Positions 42,164 through 53,046 of a DNA stretch of 64,000 nt are shown one piece after another. The notes under the pieces are model-generated. The model had not been told where the DNA came from and did not search any database. It saw only the letters and a list, made by a program, of their open reading frames with translations. The stretch comes from Ricinus communis. Its lineage: Eukaryota; Streptophyta; Magnoliopsida; Malpighiales; Euphorbiaceae. Every line of letters begins with the position of its first letter. Position 1 is the stretch's first letter. Location: assembly GCF_019578655.1 (NCBI RefSeq), contig NC_063259.1, positions 5,320,001 to 5,384,000 of the forward strand, in the 5' to 3' direction. Made by a program: the position numbers and the translations under genes.

Positions 42164-43030
42164 AACTTTTAGGATTTTTTTAAGAGAGTCCTGTCATTTT
42201 ATTCATTTTTAGAGAGAGAGAAGCACTTAAAAACTTTATTTTCCTTTCATTTTTAGGGTTTTGATTGGTCATTTCTTATGGAGGAACATCAATTCCTTCA
42301 TTATTTTTCAAGATTAGAGATTCTCATCTCTATTCTTTCATCAATAGTTTGAGATCCTCTTTCTCTAATCTTTATTTCTTTATCGTAATGTTTTAGGAAC
42401 TAATTTTCTTGCTATTTGAATTTTGATGAACCCTAATTTGTTTTATATGGATTGATTTAAATTTAATGTAATTAATCCTTTTTGTGAATTGTTTTGTTCC
42501 TTGGATTGCTTAATTATCTATTTTAATTGATGAGTCGATGTATTAATTAGTATTTGTTTTCATAATTAATTAGAGATAAATTTTTATGAACTGATCACAT
42601 CTTAGGGAATGAGGATTGATTAGGATATTAGAGATAGATCTACAAGATCTTTTGGTTTAACAGTTTCTTAATCTTATTGCATGACCTAAGTGAGTGGATT
42701 TGAGAAAAGATTCCTCTCCCTCCTCTTAGGATTAAGGGTTTAATCACTTAAGAAAAGCTTAAACCTAATTTAGTGGAATGCAAACTCAACTCTTTATTAG
42801 AATTAACTGTTGTTTGTTTCATGAAATATTTAATTTATTAGGGGGATTCACTACCTAAATAGGTTTTATCCTTGATAAGTTTAGCAATTGTTTTAATCTT
42901 TATTTTTAAGATTATTTTATTTTTAAATATTATTACACTGAAACAACATTTTAATTGTTAAACATTAGGTCCCCGGTGAAATGATATTCTTATTTATCAT
43001 TACATTAGTTGATAGCGCACATCAAATTTT

Positions 43031-43048
43031 TGGCGTCGCTGCCGGAGA
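43031..43048 (+). promoter_or_regulatory. Primer-binding site, Athila type
   Basis: TGGCGTCGCTGCCGGAGA, 6 bp after the LTR end, one or two changes from the TGGCGCCGTTGCCGGGGA site characteristic of Athila elements. Confidence 0.85.
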
Positions 43049-43163
43049 CTCTTTCCTATTATGATATTATTAGTAATTTAAAAGCTAGTGATTTAGCATT
43101 TTTATTTTTTATTTGATTTATATTTGTGGTGTTTGCGTTTTCTCCAAGTATTTGAATCTGTGT

Positions 43164-44960
43164 ATGACCCGAGCTAGTTCGACAGAGCTATTCACTTACG
43201 AACTAGAGTTGGAAAAAACTTTTGAGGAAGTAGTTAAGAGAAGAACGAGAATGAGCTTTAGCCAAAATGGTGGCGAAGTTAGAGAATCAGAATTAAGATG
43301 GAGAATCAAACCAAGAAGGGGATAGTTAAGAATGGCAACTCCAGTAAGGAGGAAACCATGTAAGAGTATGCACACCCAACTCTTAATGGGGCTACTTCGA
43401 GTATTGTGAGGCCGAATGCTGCAGTAAACAACTTTGAGATCAAGCCCAACATCATTCAGATGGTGCAAAATAATCGCATGTTTGATGGTTTGGCCAATGA
43501 GATCCAAACACCCATTTGGATAATTTTCTAGAAATTTATAATACCTTCAAGATTAATGAGGCATTAAATGATACTATTCGATTGAGGCTATTCCCATTCT
43601 TATTGAGGGATAAGCAAAAGAAGTGGTTAAAGTAATATCCAATTGAGACATTTACAAGCTGGAATCAACTGGTCGAGAAATTATTGGAGAGATACTTTCC
43701 ACCTTCTAAGATGGCCAAGTTGAGTAATGATATAGCAAGGTTTCTCTAATAAGAGAGCGAGACTTTATACGATTGTTGGGAATGTTTCAAGGATTTACTG
43801 AGGAGCTGTCCATACCATGGTTTACCTTTATGGCTACAAATTTATACATTCTTTAATGGACTGAATTACGCAAGTAAACAGTCTATTAATGTTGCAGCAA
43901 GTGGATCACTAAACAATAAGACTTATGATAGCTTGTCTTATTGAGGATATGATAGTCACGAACTATTAGTGGCAGAATCCAAGAGAGCAGGTTCGAGTCA
44001 AAGGGAGTGGAATCCATGCGGTAGACCCTATGGTAGCTATAACTGAATAGTTAGAGGCCATAAGTAGGAAGATGGATGTTTTAACTATGTCTTTGTCTGG
44101 AAGACATGCATAAGTTATGACTTATGATTGGTGTAGCGGTGGTCATCAAAGTCAAGATGCCACAATGGAAATACTTTTGCTAAGCCAAAGGAGGTTGATT
44201 ATGTGGGAAATGCTCCTAGGTAGCAGAACAATCCCTACAGCAATACCTATAATCTACGGTGGAGAAATCATTTGAATTTCTCTTAGGGAAGTCAGAATCA
44301 GTAAAGACCTCCACCACTAGGATTTAAATAGCAAAACCAATAACAAGCTCCTCCTAAAAGAAGTAATCTAGACAATATGATGGAAAAGTTCATCTCGATG
44401 TTCAAAACAAGGTTTCAAACTACCGAGACTACTCTTAGAAACCAGCAAGTTTCGATTTAGGCTTTGGAGAATCAAGTGGGACAAATTGCAAAACTCTTAA
44501 GTGAGAGGGCCCAAGGAAGCTTGTCGAGTAACACATAAACTAACCCTAAGGAGCAGCTTAAGGTTATTACAATGTGGAGTGGCAAGGAGTTAAAAACTAA
44601 GATGAATGAAGTATATGAGAGTTCTACTACAATTGAGAAGGTTGATGATGAACCAAATGATGTAGAGGCTGAAGTAGAAGATAAAGTAGAAGCAACGCTG
44701 AAGCCTGACCCTATTGTAAGAGAATATCAACCAAGAGTATCCTTTCCAGCCTGTCTTCAGAAGGACAAATTGGATACATAGTTTGGTAAATTCCTTAAAA
44801 CTTTTAAGCAATTGCATATTAAAATACCTTTTGTGGAATCTCCATCACAAATGCCCAAGTATGCTAAGTTCTTAAAGGAACTCATCTCTAACAAGAGTAA
44901 GCTTAAGGAAGTATCAATAGTGCAATTGTCAGAAAAGAGCCTAGCGATCATTTAAAGAAG
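43164..44960 (+). pseudogene. Athila gag relic
   Basis: Candidate ATG at 43164. The frame shifts near 43320, after which NNFEIKPNIIQMVQNN, DPNTHLDNFLEIYNTFKI, TIRLRLFPFLLRDK, ERYFPPSKMAKLSNDIA and CPYHGLPLWLQIYTFFNGL follow in order. These are the gag core blocks of the Athila lineage. The zinc knuckle near 44118-44160 is decayed (C..GGH..., only partly retained). The C-terminal part reads ALENQVGQIAKLLSERAQ, MWSGKELK, PACLQKDKLDT, FLKTFKQLHIKIPF and MPKYAKFLKEL. Many stops stand where a Gln or Trp is expected. Confidence 0.9.
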
Positions 44961-44963
44961 ATT

Positions 44964-45434
44964 ATGAAAGAACCTAAAAGACCTAGGGAGTTTTACTGTC
45001 CTTGCTTTATTGGTAATTTAAATGTTGATAATGTACTTGCTAACTTAGGGGCTAGCATTATTGTTATACCTTATAATTTATTTAAGAAACTAGGACTCGA
45101 AGAACCTAAACCAACACTCATGAGTATTCAATTGGTTGATAAATCTATTGTATACCTTAGAAATATCATTGAAGACTTGTTAGTAAAGGTTTATAAATTT
45201 ATTTGTCTTGTAGGTTTTATGATTATGGATATGGATAAAACTGTCGATGTTTCCTTTATTTTAGAAAGACCCTTTCTTACTGCAACTAAGGCCATCATTG
45301 ATGTTCATGATGATAAGCTTATTCTTAGGGTAGGGGAAGAGCAAGTAACTTTTCAAATCCCTAATGCTATGAAACATCCCCTTATACTCGATGAAATGGA
45401 TTTTAGTGATGATAAAGTTAAGCATGAGACGTGA
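44964..45434 (+). pseudogene. Athila protease domain, open frame but active-site Asp changed
   Basis: A 156-codon open stretch. NVDNVLANLGASIIVIPYN corresponds to the retropepsin loop where Athila proteases have D-L-G-A-S. Codon 27 (45042-45044) is AAC, Asn instead of Asp, a G-to-A change that should abolish catalysis. LFKKLGLEEPKPTLMSIQLV, LVKVYKFICLVGF and ILERPFLTATKAIIDVHDD follow at the expected spacing; the flap and ILGRPFL-like block are present (Gly to Glu in the last). The frame stays open across the whole domain although its neighbours are full of stops. Confidence 0.9.
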
Positions 45435-45880
45435 ATTTTATTTCTTCTAATGTTGCTAAAGATCCTTTAGAGTTATGTTTGGTACAGGAACAGGAAAAAT
45501 GTGAGATGTCAAGAGCTTTAGAACAGCTAGCCTATCTTGAGGCAGCAAAGCCAATAAGAAAGAAGTCACTCGAGTTTATTGAGATGTTGAAAGAAGAGAG
45601 AACAAAGCCCTCCATTGAGGATCCCCTTTTCTTTGGACCTCAAGCAACTTCTGGATCATTTGGAATATGCGTTCTTGATGGAAGGATCTAAGCTACCAGT
45701 AATAGTCAGTTCTGCATTACTGGAGGACAAAAAGGCCAAGCTATTAGAAGTCTTAAGAAGGAGATAGAGGGCAATAGCATGGAACATTACAGATAAAAAG
45801 GGAATCAGTCCTTCCTTTTGCACACATAAAAGTCTTATAGAAGAAGAATTCAAGACTGTGGTGCAACCTCAAAGGCATCT
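45435..45880 (+). pseudogene. Athila pol linker
   Basis: Open from 45431 to 45691 with EQLAYLEAAKPIRKKSLEF and a frameshift near 45690. It continues as EEEFKTVVQPQRHLNPNMKK into RT. Confidence 0.7.
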
Positions 45881-46620
45881 AAATCCCAACATGAAGAAAG
45901 TTATAAAGAAGGAGGTGATTAAGCTTCTTCATACTTGGATTATCTATTCCATTTCGAATAATTCTTAAGTAAGCCTAGTACAAGTAGTGCCTAGGAAAAT
46001 GAGGCAAGACAGTTGTGGTGAATGAAAATAATGAGCTCATCCTAACATGAATTGTGACAGGTTGGAGGGTTTGCATCGACTATAGGAAGTTGAATGATGC
46101 CACTAGAAAAGATCACTTCTCATTGTCGTTTGTTGATCAGATGCTACAGAGATTATCAGAGCATAAATATTACTATTTTGTAGATGGTTTGTTAAGATAT
46201 TTTCAGATTTCAATGGCCCTTAAGGATTAGGAAAAGACTACTTTCACATGCCCCTACAGAACCTTTGCTTATAGAAGAATGCTATTTGGATTGTGTAATG
46301 TACCAGCCATATTTTAGAGGTGCGTGATGGTTATCTTTGATGATTTGGTTGAGGAAATTATGGAAGTTTTTATGGATGACTTTTCTGTCCATGGTGATTG
46401 ATTTAAAGAATGTTTCGAGCATTTAGAGAAAGTATTAATAAGATGCGAGAAAACCGGTTTGGTGTTAAATTGGAAAAAAAAACCATTTTATGGTACAAGA
46501 AAGTATTGTTTTGGGCCATAAAACCTCTGACAAAGGAATTAAGGTGCATAAAACAAAGATTGAGACTATTGAGAAACTACTACCTACTTCTTCCGTTAAG
46601 GCTATTAAAAAATTTCTAGG
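45881..46620 (+). pseudogene. Athila reverse transcriptase, heavily disrupted
   Basis: Blocks in changing frames are NMKKVIKKEVIKLLH, VSLVQVVPRK, VCIDYRKLNDATRKDHFSL, a YRRMLFGLCNVPA-type block near 46270, and FMDDFSVHG around 46369-46390, the catalytic motif in the F-M-D-D form used by Athila. The region between 45960 and 46480 has frameshifts and stops every few dozen codons. After 46490 the frame is open again (connection region GHASFYRRFIKDFSKIARL). Confidence 0.9.
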
Positions 46621-47363
46621 GCATGCGAGTTTCTACCGTAGGTTCATTAAAGACTTCTCTAAAATAGCTAGACTTCTTATTAGACTTTTGGAGAAAGATG
46701 TTGATTTTATATTTGACGAGGAATGTATGGCAGCCTTGTCCTCCTTAAATGCCAAGCTTGTCAATGCCCCAATTATGATTGCACTAGATTGGAGTTTAGC
46801 CTTTGAGCTAATGTGTGATGCAAGTGAATTTGCAATTGGAGTCGTCCTTGCAGAGGAAAGAAAAGCACTTTCAACCTATCTATTACGCAAGTAAAACAAT
46901 GACTGAAATGCGGGCAAACTACACTACTACTGAAAAGGAATTACTTGCAGTTATTTTTGCTTTTGACAAATTTCGATCATATCTGATTTTGTCAAAAGTG
47001 ATAGTATATACTGTCCATTCATCATTGAGGTATTTATTCTTTAAAGCTGATGCGAAACTAAGATTGATAAGATGGTTTTTACTTTTGCAAGAATTTGATT
47101 TGGAGATACAAGAGAAAAGAGGAGTGAAAAACTTGGCAGCTGACCATCTATCACGCGTTGAGAATCCTCATCTAGAAAAGTTACATGAAAAGGATACTAA
47201 TGATCACTTTCCAGATGAACAGTTTTATGTTATGGCGAGTTTGGTAAATAATTTGGATCTTTCCATACCATGGTATATGCTGACTTTGCAAATTATGTTG
47301 TTGCAAGAGAACTTCCAAAAGAATATTCTCATCAACAAAAGAGCAAATTCTTTGCAGATTTGA
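46621..47363 (+). pseudogene. Athila RT connection and RNase H
   Basis: FELMCDASEFAIG carries the first RNase H Asp and TTEKELLAVIFAFDKFRSYL the catalytic Glu. In VIVYTVHSSLRYLF the third acidic position, D in T-D-H, is Val (GTC, 47013-47015). LAADHLSRVE is the C-terminal end. A frameshift lies between about 46815 and 46894, where two frames overlap. Although the domain is nearly continuous it could not be active. Confidence 0.9.
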
Positions 47364-47410
47364 AATATTAATTTTGGAAAGATCCTTTTCTATTTAAAAT
47401 ATGTGCCGAT

Positions 47411-48230
47411 ATGAAAATGAGGAGGTGTGTGGCATGGCCAAAATTTATAAGCATTCTTGGTCATTGCCATAGTGGACCAGCTGGAGGACATTATGAGGTG
47501 AGTAAAATAGCTCAAAAGTTCCTAGAATTAAGATTCTATTGGCCGACTCTATTTAAGGATAGCCGATCATTTGTGCCAGAATGTGATTGTTGCCAACATA
47601 CAGGTAATATTTTGTCTTGTGATGAGATGTCCCAACATGGTATACTTGAATGCGAAACTTTTGATGTGTAGGGTGTAGACTTCGTGGGACCCTTCCCTAG
47701 TTCCTTTGGCAATAAATACATCTTGGTGGCTATTGATTATGTCTTTAAATGGGTCGAGGCATAAGCTTTGCCTCACAATGATGCAAGAATAGTAGTGAAA
47801 TCCTTGAAAAATAATTTTCTACAAGTTTAGCATCCCCAAAGCCGTTATTACTGATAGGGGTACACACTTTTATAATGCTCAGCTAGAAAAAGTGTTAAAG
47901 AGAGTTGGTCTCACGCATAAATTTGCCACCCCTTATCACCCCCAAACTAGTGACCAAGTAGAGAATACCAATAGAGAGCTAAAGAGGATCCTTGAGAAAA
48001 CTGTAAAACAGGTTAAGAATGATTGGTCCATTAAACTTGATGATGTCATGTGGGCTTATAGGACTGTGTTCAAAATAGTTGTGGGGACTACTCTTTATAA
48101 AACAGTTTATGGAAAATCTTGTCATCTACTTATTGAAATTAAGCACAAAGCCTTTTGAGCTATTAAACAAGTTAACCTTGATCTAGCTCGTGCAGGTTTG
48201 ATAAGGAAATTGTAGGTTAAGGAGTTAGAT
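47411..48230 (+). pseudogene. Athila integrase
   Basis: The HHCC zinc finger is intact: GHCHSGPAGGHYEVSK, then CDCCQHTGN (47450-47610). The catalytic core keeps all three acidic residues: D in [19 protein letters not shown] near 47680, D in ITDRGTHF near 47850, and E in SDQVENTNRELKRILEKTV (GAG, 47961-47963). The Trp before the first motif is TAG (47669-47671). The C-terminal part reads IKLDDVMWAYRTVF and YGKSCHLLIEIKHKAF. A short tail follows to about 48510. Integrase inserts the cDNA into the genome. Confidence 0.92.
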
Positions 48231-49023
48231 GAATGTAGGCTGCATGCATAAGAGAATGCCCCTCTAATCAAAGAACGCACAAGCATAATGCTAGGATTAA
48301 GCCAAGGAGAGAGTTTTAAGTTGGAGATAAGGTACTTCTATTCAATTCGAGACTTCGACTATTTTCAAGTAAGTTAAAATCACGTTGGTCATGCCTATTT
48401 GTTGTTAAGCAAGTTTTTCCATATGGAGTAGTTGAGTTGACCCATCTGAAAAAGGGTGATTTCAAAGTTAATGGTCATAGATTAAAATTATATCTTAGAA
48501 GGAGAGCTTGATTCGGAAAAAGAAGCTTTAGAACTTCTCGAGTCGGCATGAGAAAATACCTAGATGTCCAACTAAGAGGACGTTAAAGAAGCGCTTGGTA
48601 GGAGGCAACCTACTATTTAATTGGTTTTACTGTTATTTTTCTTTTTGGTTAATTATATTTCTATTGTTATTTTCTTCTTTTGTTTAAAGAATAAGGATTT
48701 GAGCCCATTGCTTCCTCCTACTAGGCTTTAGTTTAATTTTCATAGGTGTAAGCCCATTTTAATTTAATTATGCCCAATAAGGATTTTAGATTTTTAGTTA
48801 ATTAGAATTAGACTAGTAGTTGTATTGGAATTATCTTTCTTTTTCCTTTTTCTTTGAGGAGTAGTAGTTTAGTTTCATTAAGATAGCTAGAATCCTAATA
48901 TTATTCCAATAAGAATTATCAACTTCAATGAGGAATATAACTCTTGGGTGTTGCTCTATAATTAGGACCTCCTTTACCTTCCTTTTGGATTTTCCATTCT
49001 TCCTTCCTACTTTTCTCATAGTC
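48231..49023 (+). other. Athila integrase tail and non-coding spacer
   Basis: The integrase C-terminus can be followed to about 48510 ([19 protein letters not shown]). The remainder to 49023 is AT-rich and non-coding. Confidence 0.6.
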
Positions 49024-49590
49024 ATGAATACTAAAGAAAACCAAGTGCATGATGTTCCTTCTTCACCTTCATCATCACCACCACTTAGATTTAGGCATAG
49101 ATCAAGATTACCCACACCATGCCTAGATAGATTTGTGAAGCGGGATTTCCTCTTACCTCATTCAACCTCCCCTAAAAGATGGGTGCCCTTCTATAGGAGA
49201 AGAAGACTATAGGATCTAAGGTTGGAGGAGTTTATTGCCATATTAGCTTATCAAAGAGCATACCCCAAGATCAATGAACAAGTATATACTTTGGAGAAAA
49301 TAGTGGAGAATGAGCACTGTGAGAGAGCTTACCAAGATAGATAGCTTTATGAAGATTATACTACGGATGAAGATCCAAAATCTGATGAAAATATAGAGAG
49401 TGATCCTAGCGAACCTAGTGATTGAGAAGGTTGAGAAGCCACCTCTCCTACCCCACGACCTCCAAGATGTCCCAAGAAGCATGATTGTGTCATCTCGACA
49501 ACTAAAAGAGGACGAGGATGTCCAAGAAAATTATGCAACCTCTTCAGGTTAAGAGAGAGAGAGGACGCCCAAGGAAGACATTGGAATAGT
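49024..49590 (+). pseudogene. Extra Athila ORF, acidic with AT-hook-like end
   Basis: One frame from ATG at 49024 runs about 190 codons, broken only by four stops (near 49210, 49342, 49424 and 49433). In order it gives a Ser/Pro-rich start, RRWVPFYRR-type basic segment (KRWVPFYRRRRL), EFIAILAYQRAYPKINEQ, an acidic stretch (DEDPKSDENIESDPSEP), and TTKRGRGCPRKLC, close to the R-G-R-P core of AT-hook DNA-binding motifs. The four stops fit C-to-T or G-to-A changes. It follows pol and precedes a promoter-like array. I do not recognise the family. A chromatin-binding role is inference from the AT-hook-like end alone. Confidence 0.5.
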
Positions 49591-49840
49591 TTAGTTTTAG
49601 TTAGTTGATTGTTCTTAGTTTAGTTTAGGTTTTTGAGCTAATTTTCTTTAGTTATGGTTAGTTCTTTATGCTTATTAATAAAGTTTAGTTTCATTCAATC
49701 CCAATTCTTTTTGATATTTAGTTATGTTTGTGTGAATTCTTCAATTTCTACTTTTATTTTGGCTTAAATGAGGCATAAGGGAGTTAATTGGATGTTTCCA
49801 TTTAGAAGAAAGATGAAAAATGCATAATGCTCTATGCCAC
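49591..49840. other. Spacer, non-coding
   Basis: Rich in TTTAGTTTAG-type words, no frame. Confidence 0.5.
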
Positions 49841-50140
49841 ACAACCATGTCTCTTCCCGTGTGGATCAAAGGAAAAAGGTCGAAGAAAATGGGTATGACA
49901 CGGGGAAAGAACACACCCGTGTCCTTCCTGTGTGAAATCGAAAAAACCACTCTAAGCTGATTGTATTGGCACGGAGAGGTGACACGTCACCTACCCATGT
50001 GACTCACACAAACCCACCCGAAGTCTATCCAATCCACACGGGGAGGGCACACGCCCGTGTGAATTCAAAACTCAAATACGATTTTGCTTAACAGAAGTCA
50101 CACGGGAAACCACACGCCCTTGTCCCTTCCCGTGTGACAT
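49841..50140 (+). repeat. Internal CACACGCCCGTGTG palindrome array
   Basis: Five units near 49845, 49897, 49970, 50033 and 50098, each with two or three CACACGGG/CCCGTGTG half-sites. CACACGCCCGTGTG at 50048-50061 has perfect 6-bp arms. It is the same motif family as in the LTR, but located 7 kb downstream of the 5' LTR, right before the extra 3' ORF. Confidence 0.85.
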
Positions 50141-50152
50141 AATTTTTTTGCA

Positions 50153-50160
50153 ATATATAA
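50153..50160 (+). promoter_or_regulatory. Internal TATA-like box
   Basis: ATATATAA, 13-16 bp after the end of the internal array, the same spacing as in the LTR (array end about 42140, box 42154). A start site near 50190 would leave a leader of about 150 bp, mostly pyrimidine-rich, before the ORF at 50342. Confidence 0.4.
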
Positions 50161-50341
50161 GTTTGTTTCCTAATTTTCTCACTTTTTCATAGCAAACTAG
50201 CCGGCTGCCCCTTCTCTCAAATCTTCTTCATCTTTTCCCATTCCCTTGCCCCCACATAAAACTTTTCATCTCAACATCAATCTTCACCCATCTTTTTCCT
50301 CTTCCTCTTTCACTTTTTTGTTTCTCTTCCTCTTTTTAACA

Positions 50342-51801
50342 ATAGGACCCAAGAAAAGTGCATTCAAGAAGCGAACTCCTTCCCAAATTCCAAAAAAATG
50401 CCCAAGCAGTGGGAGTTCTTCATCTCAAGCCCCTCTTTCAGCTGCTCTATTGATTTCTTTCAACCAAAGTCATCCATCCATGCAATTTAGTGATAACGTC
50501 TCTTAAGCACGGTTTGAAAATTTAGCCAACAAGAAATTTTGCCCAACTCGTCACTTTGATTGGGAGTTTATGCGCTTTGTTAGCTTCGATAAGAACTAAG
50601 GGGATGGGTGAAGCAACCGGTGTGGAGAAAACTTTTTGAGATTTTGGAGCCGGCTTATAAAGAGATCACCCTCGAGTTGTTGTGCACCCTATGTTTTGAA
50701 GTTGGCTCAAGGGTTGTTCGTACGAGTAAAAAATTAAAGTTTTGATTCGAAAGAAAGTTTTCGACATGTCGGTGAACGAGTTCGCCATTGCTGTGGGTAT
50801 TTATACAGAGGAAGAAGTGGAATCCAACGAGTATAGGCATGCGCCTTTTAAGTTCTTTGGAAATTGTATTTTGGAAGGGGTTTGGGTAAAGTTGGCACCT
50901 AATGCATTAGGTATGTGACCTCTAAATCAAAAGCCTCCGCTTTTGATTCATATCCACTACGTTTTATGCATATCTTTTTTACTACTATAATAAAGGGTAA
51001 AGGTGAGTGGTTGGCATTACACTCACCAAGATTTATTCTATTTAATGTGTTTAGATGAGGGTATATGGTGTAATGTTGCTTTGTGTCTATTGGTATATTT
51101 GATTGAGCAGGCCAAGAAATTGGACAAAGGGTATTTATATGGGGGTATGTACATAAGCAAAGAATTTACAAGTTTTTGATGCGCTATCGACAATGACGTT
51201 GGATGGGTTGCCAAACTTGATGGGTCTAGAAACTTTATAGCACATGAATAAGGAAAAATGAATTTTGCCTAGCATACCTCATCCGCAAGGTGATTTTCAT
51301 TTTGATTTGCCAACCGACCATCGTCACTCACTATCAGTACCCCTGGTGCATCGACTAATCCCTAAGCGGATCGACCATCATCCTCTTCTTTTCGTCCCTC
51401 GTCTACTAGAGGTGAGCCATATAAGGATTGGATGTCATATAACTTTGTGTGGACGGACGAGGATAGGAAGCCAACGGAATTTGAGTAACAAATTTACAGA
51501 TTGGAAATGCAAATGGCTTCAATGTCAGGACAATAAGCTACTTAATTATCAACTTCAAATGAAGGGGATGCTTCAAAATCAGTAAGAAATGATACGTTGT
51601 CAACAAATAAATATGGATTGGCTCCAGAACTCGTTGGTGCATTATTAGCAGTCGCAAGGATATTGCCCATCTAGACCTCCATCAAGTCTCTATCAATCTC
51701 ATCAAGTGCAACCGAATGATAAAGAGTTCCATGATGTTGATTCCGATGACAACAATGAGGAGGAAGACGATGATGATAATGACGATGGCATAGAGGGCTA
51801 A
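50342..51801 (+). pseudogene. ATHILA ORF-1-like extra ORF (env position)
   Basis: The likely start reads ATAGGACCCAAG where ATG would be expected. It is followed by KKSAFKKRTPSQIPKK, a basic nuclear-localisation-like segment, and a Ser/Gln-rich stretch. Then ARFENLANKKFCPTRHFDWE, WRKLFEILEPAYKEITLELL, VNEFAIAVGIYTEEEVES, NEYRHAPFKFF and KASAFDSYPLRFMHIFF follow in varying frames. The block with VGIYTEEE is the hallmark of the ATHILA ORF-1 family (PF03078). The end is Gln-rich with a strongly acidic tail (51748-51798, EEEDDDDNDDG) and TAA at 51799. Function of this family is unknown. It stands in the position of an env gene. Stops and shifts make it inactive. Confidence 0.7.
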
Positions 51802-53046
51802 ATGCCATATTTGTTTTTATGTTTTTCATTACATATTTTTAACAATTTAGTTGCTTTGATTTGTTTTTATTGTGTCTTGAATTAGAACAATTTTTATTTC
51901 TACACAATTTTATTTTCTTATTAGATACATTTTATTTGGTTTTATTTAACAATAACTTTAGTTTCCTAATTTGGTGTGCTTTTATGATTCCCTATTACAT
52001 TTACACTTCTATGGTTAGTGTGTTAGTTGATAGGTACCTCAAAGTTTTGAACTCAGAACTATGCAATCTACTTACATCCAGAAAAGCAATTCTTTTTCTA
52101 TTGTTTCTTTCGATTTTTAAAGACATATTGAGGACAATGTGTCCAATAAGTGTGGGGGAGGATTTTTATTATCTTTTGCTTAGTTATGATTGATTTTTAT
52201 TGAGTTTATTGAATTTAATTAATTAATTGTTATGATTTTCTCTCTCTCGAATTTATAGGTATAAAATAATGAATTTGGTTAATTTGGCTATGAGTTGTGA
52301 ATTAAATTTAGTATCCATGCTAGGAATTTTTTATTGATATTTGTCGCATATTTTTTCTTCTATCTTAAAACCTCAGTTATGTTTATGAGCATTGAGATTT
52401 TTTCAATTCTTGATTTTATTGAGTAGATACATAACCCTTTGCATTTTCTTATTCTTTTGAGATGTCTGAAAGAATACAATATGAAACTAAAGTAAAGAAT
52501 AATACAATGCTAAGAGTTTTTTGCTCTATTCCGCTATTCTCAAGAAGGGTCTGAAACAAAAAGGAAACAAACTACAGAAAATCTGAGAATATGAGTAGAC
52601 ATTTGAATTTGTGACTCTAGTTGAGTAATCGGGGGTAGGCATCACAAATTTCTACATTCGCGTCAAAAGACTAGAATGACCATTTTGAATATGCGTGAAT
52701 CTCTGGAAAAAATAAAATAAATAATTGTATTTCCTGAAAATATGTTTTGTGCTTAGAGAAAAATCTTTATCTCTATTTTCTTTGAAATTTTGAGTTGTTC
52801 GGAAGGGATGCTCATTTTCCTACCAAATATTTGAATCCATTTTCTTCTTATTATGAGATTATCTTAGAAGTTGGTATTTTGTTTAAGAATCGAGTCTTGG
52901 CTAATGATTCTAGGTTATGGTGACATGAATGATTAACCTCTAAATTATTTGATATCTATTTGTTAGAGAGGGAGTTTGTCATCTCTTTGTTTTTTATTCT
53001 ATTCAATTTTCCTGAGGACAAGCAACTACTCAAGTGTGGGAAAATT
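51802..53046 (+). other. Athila 3' non-coding region with PPT
   Basis: AT-rich non-coding DNA with two copies of the motif GAGGACAA(N)10-13 AAGTGTGGG: 52128-52162 and 53014-53044. The second directly precedes the 3' LTR and contains the purine tract GTGTGGGAAAATT used as polypurine tract. A 110-codon frame at 51861 is low-complexity. Confidence 0.7.

Larger units (their letters stand above)
41683..43024 (+). mobile_element. Athila-like element, 5' LTR (1,342 bp)
   Basis: TGATAAGTGCTAG...GCGCACATCA, immediately followed by the primer-binding site. It is collinear with the 3' LTR at 53047-54191. The first 105 bp of the two differ at about 13 positions by eye, so the insertion is old. The LTR carries an array of GGGAAG...CCGTGTG palindromes (41880-42140) and a TATA-like TATTTAAAGG (42154-42163). 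Confidence 0.9.

Noticed and set aside
51861..52193. 110-codon frame at the end of the Athila element
   Set aside because: Phe/Leu-rich translation of T-rich non-coding DNA; includes the GAGGACAA...GTGTGGGGG motif, which is conserved as DNA in the other subfamily.
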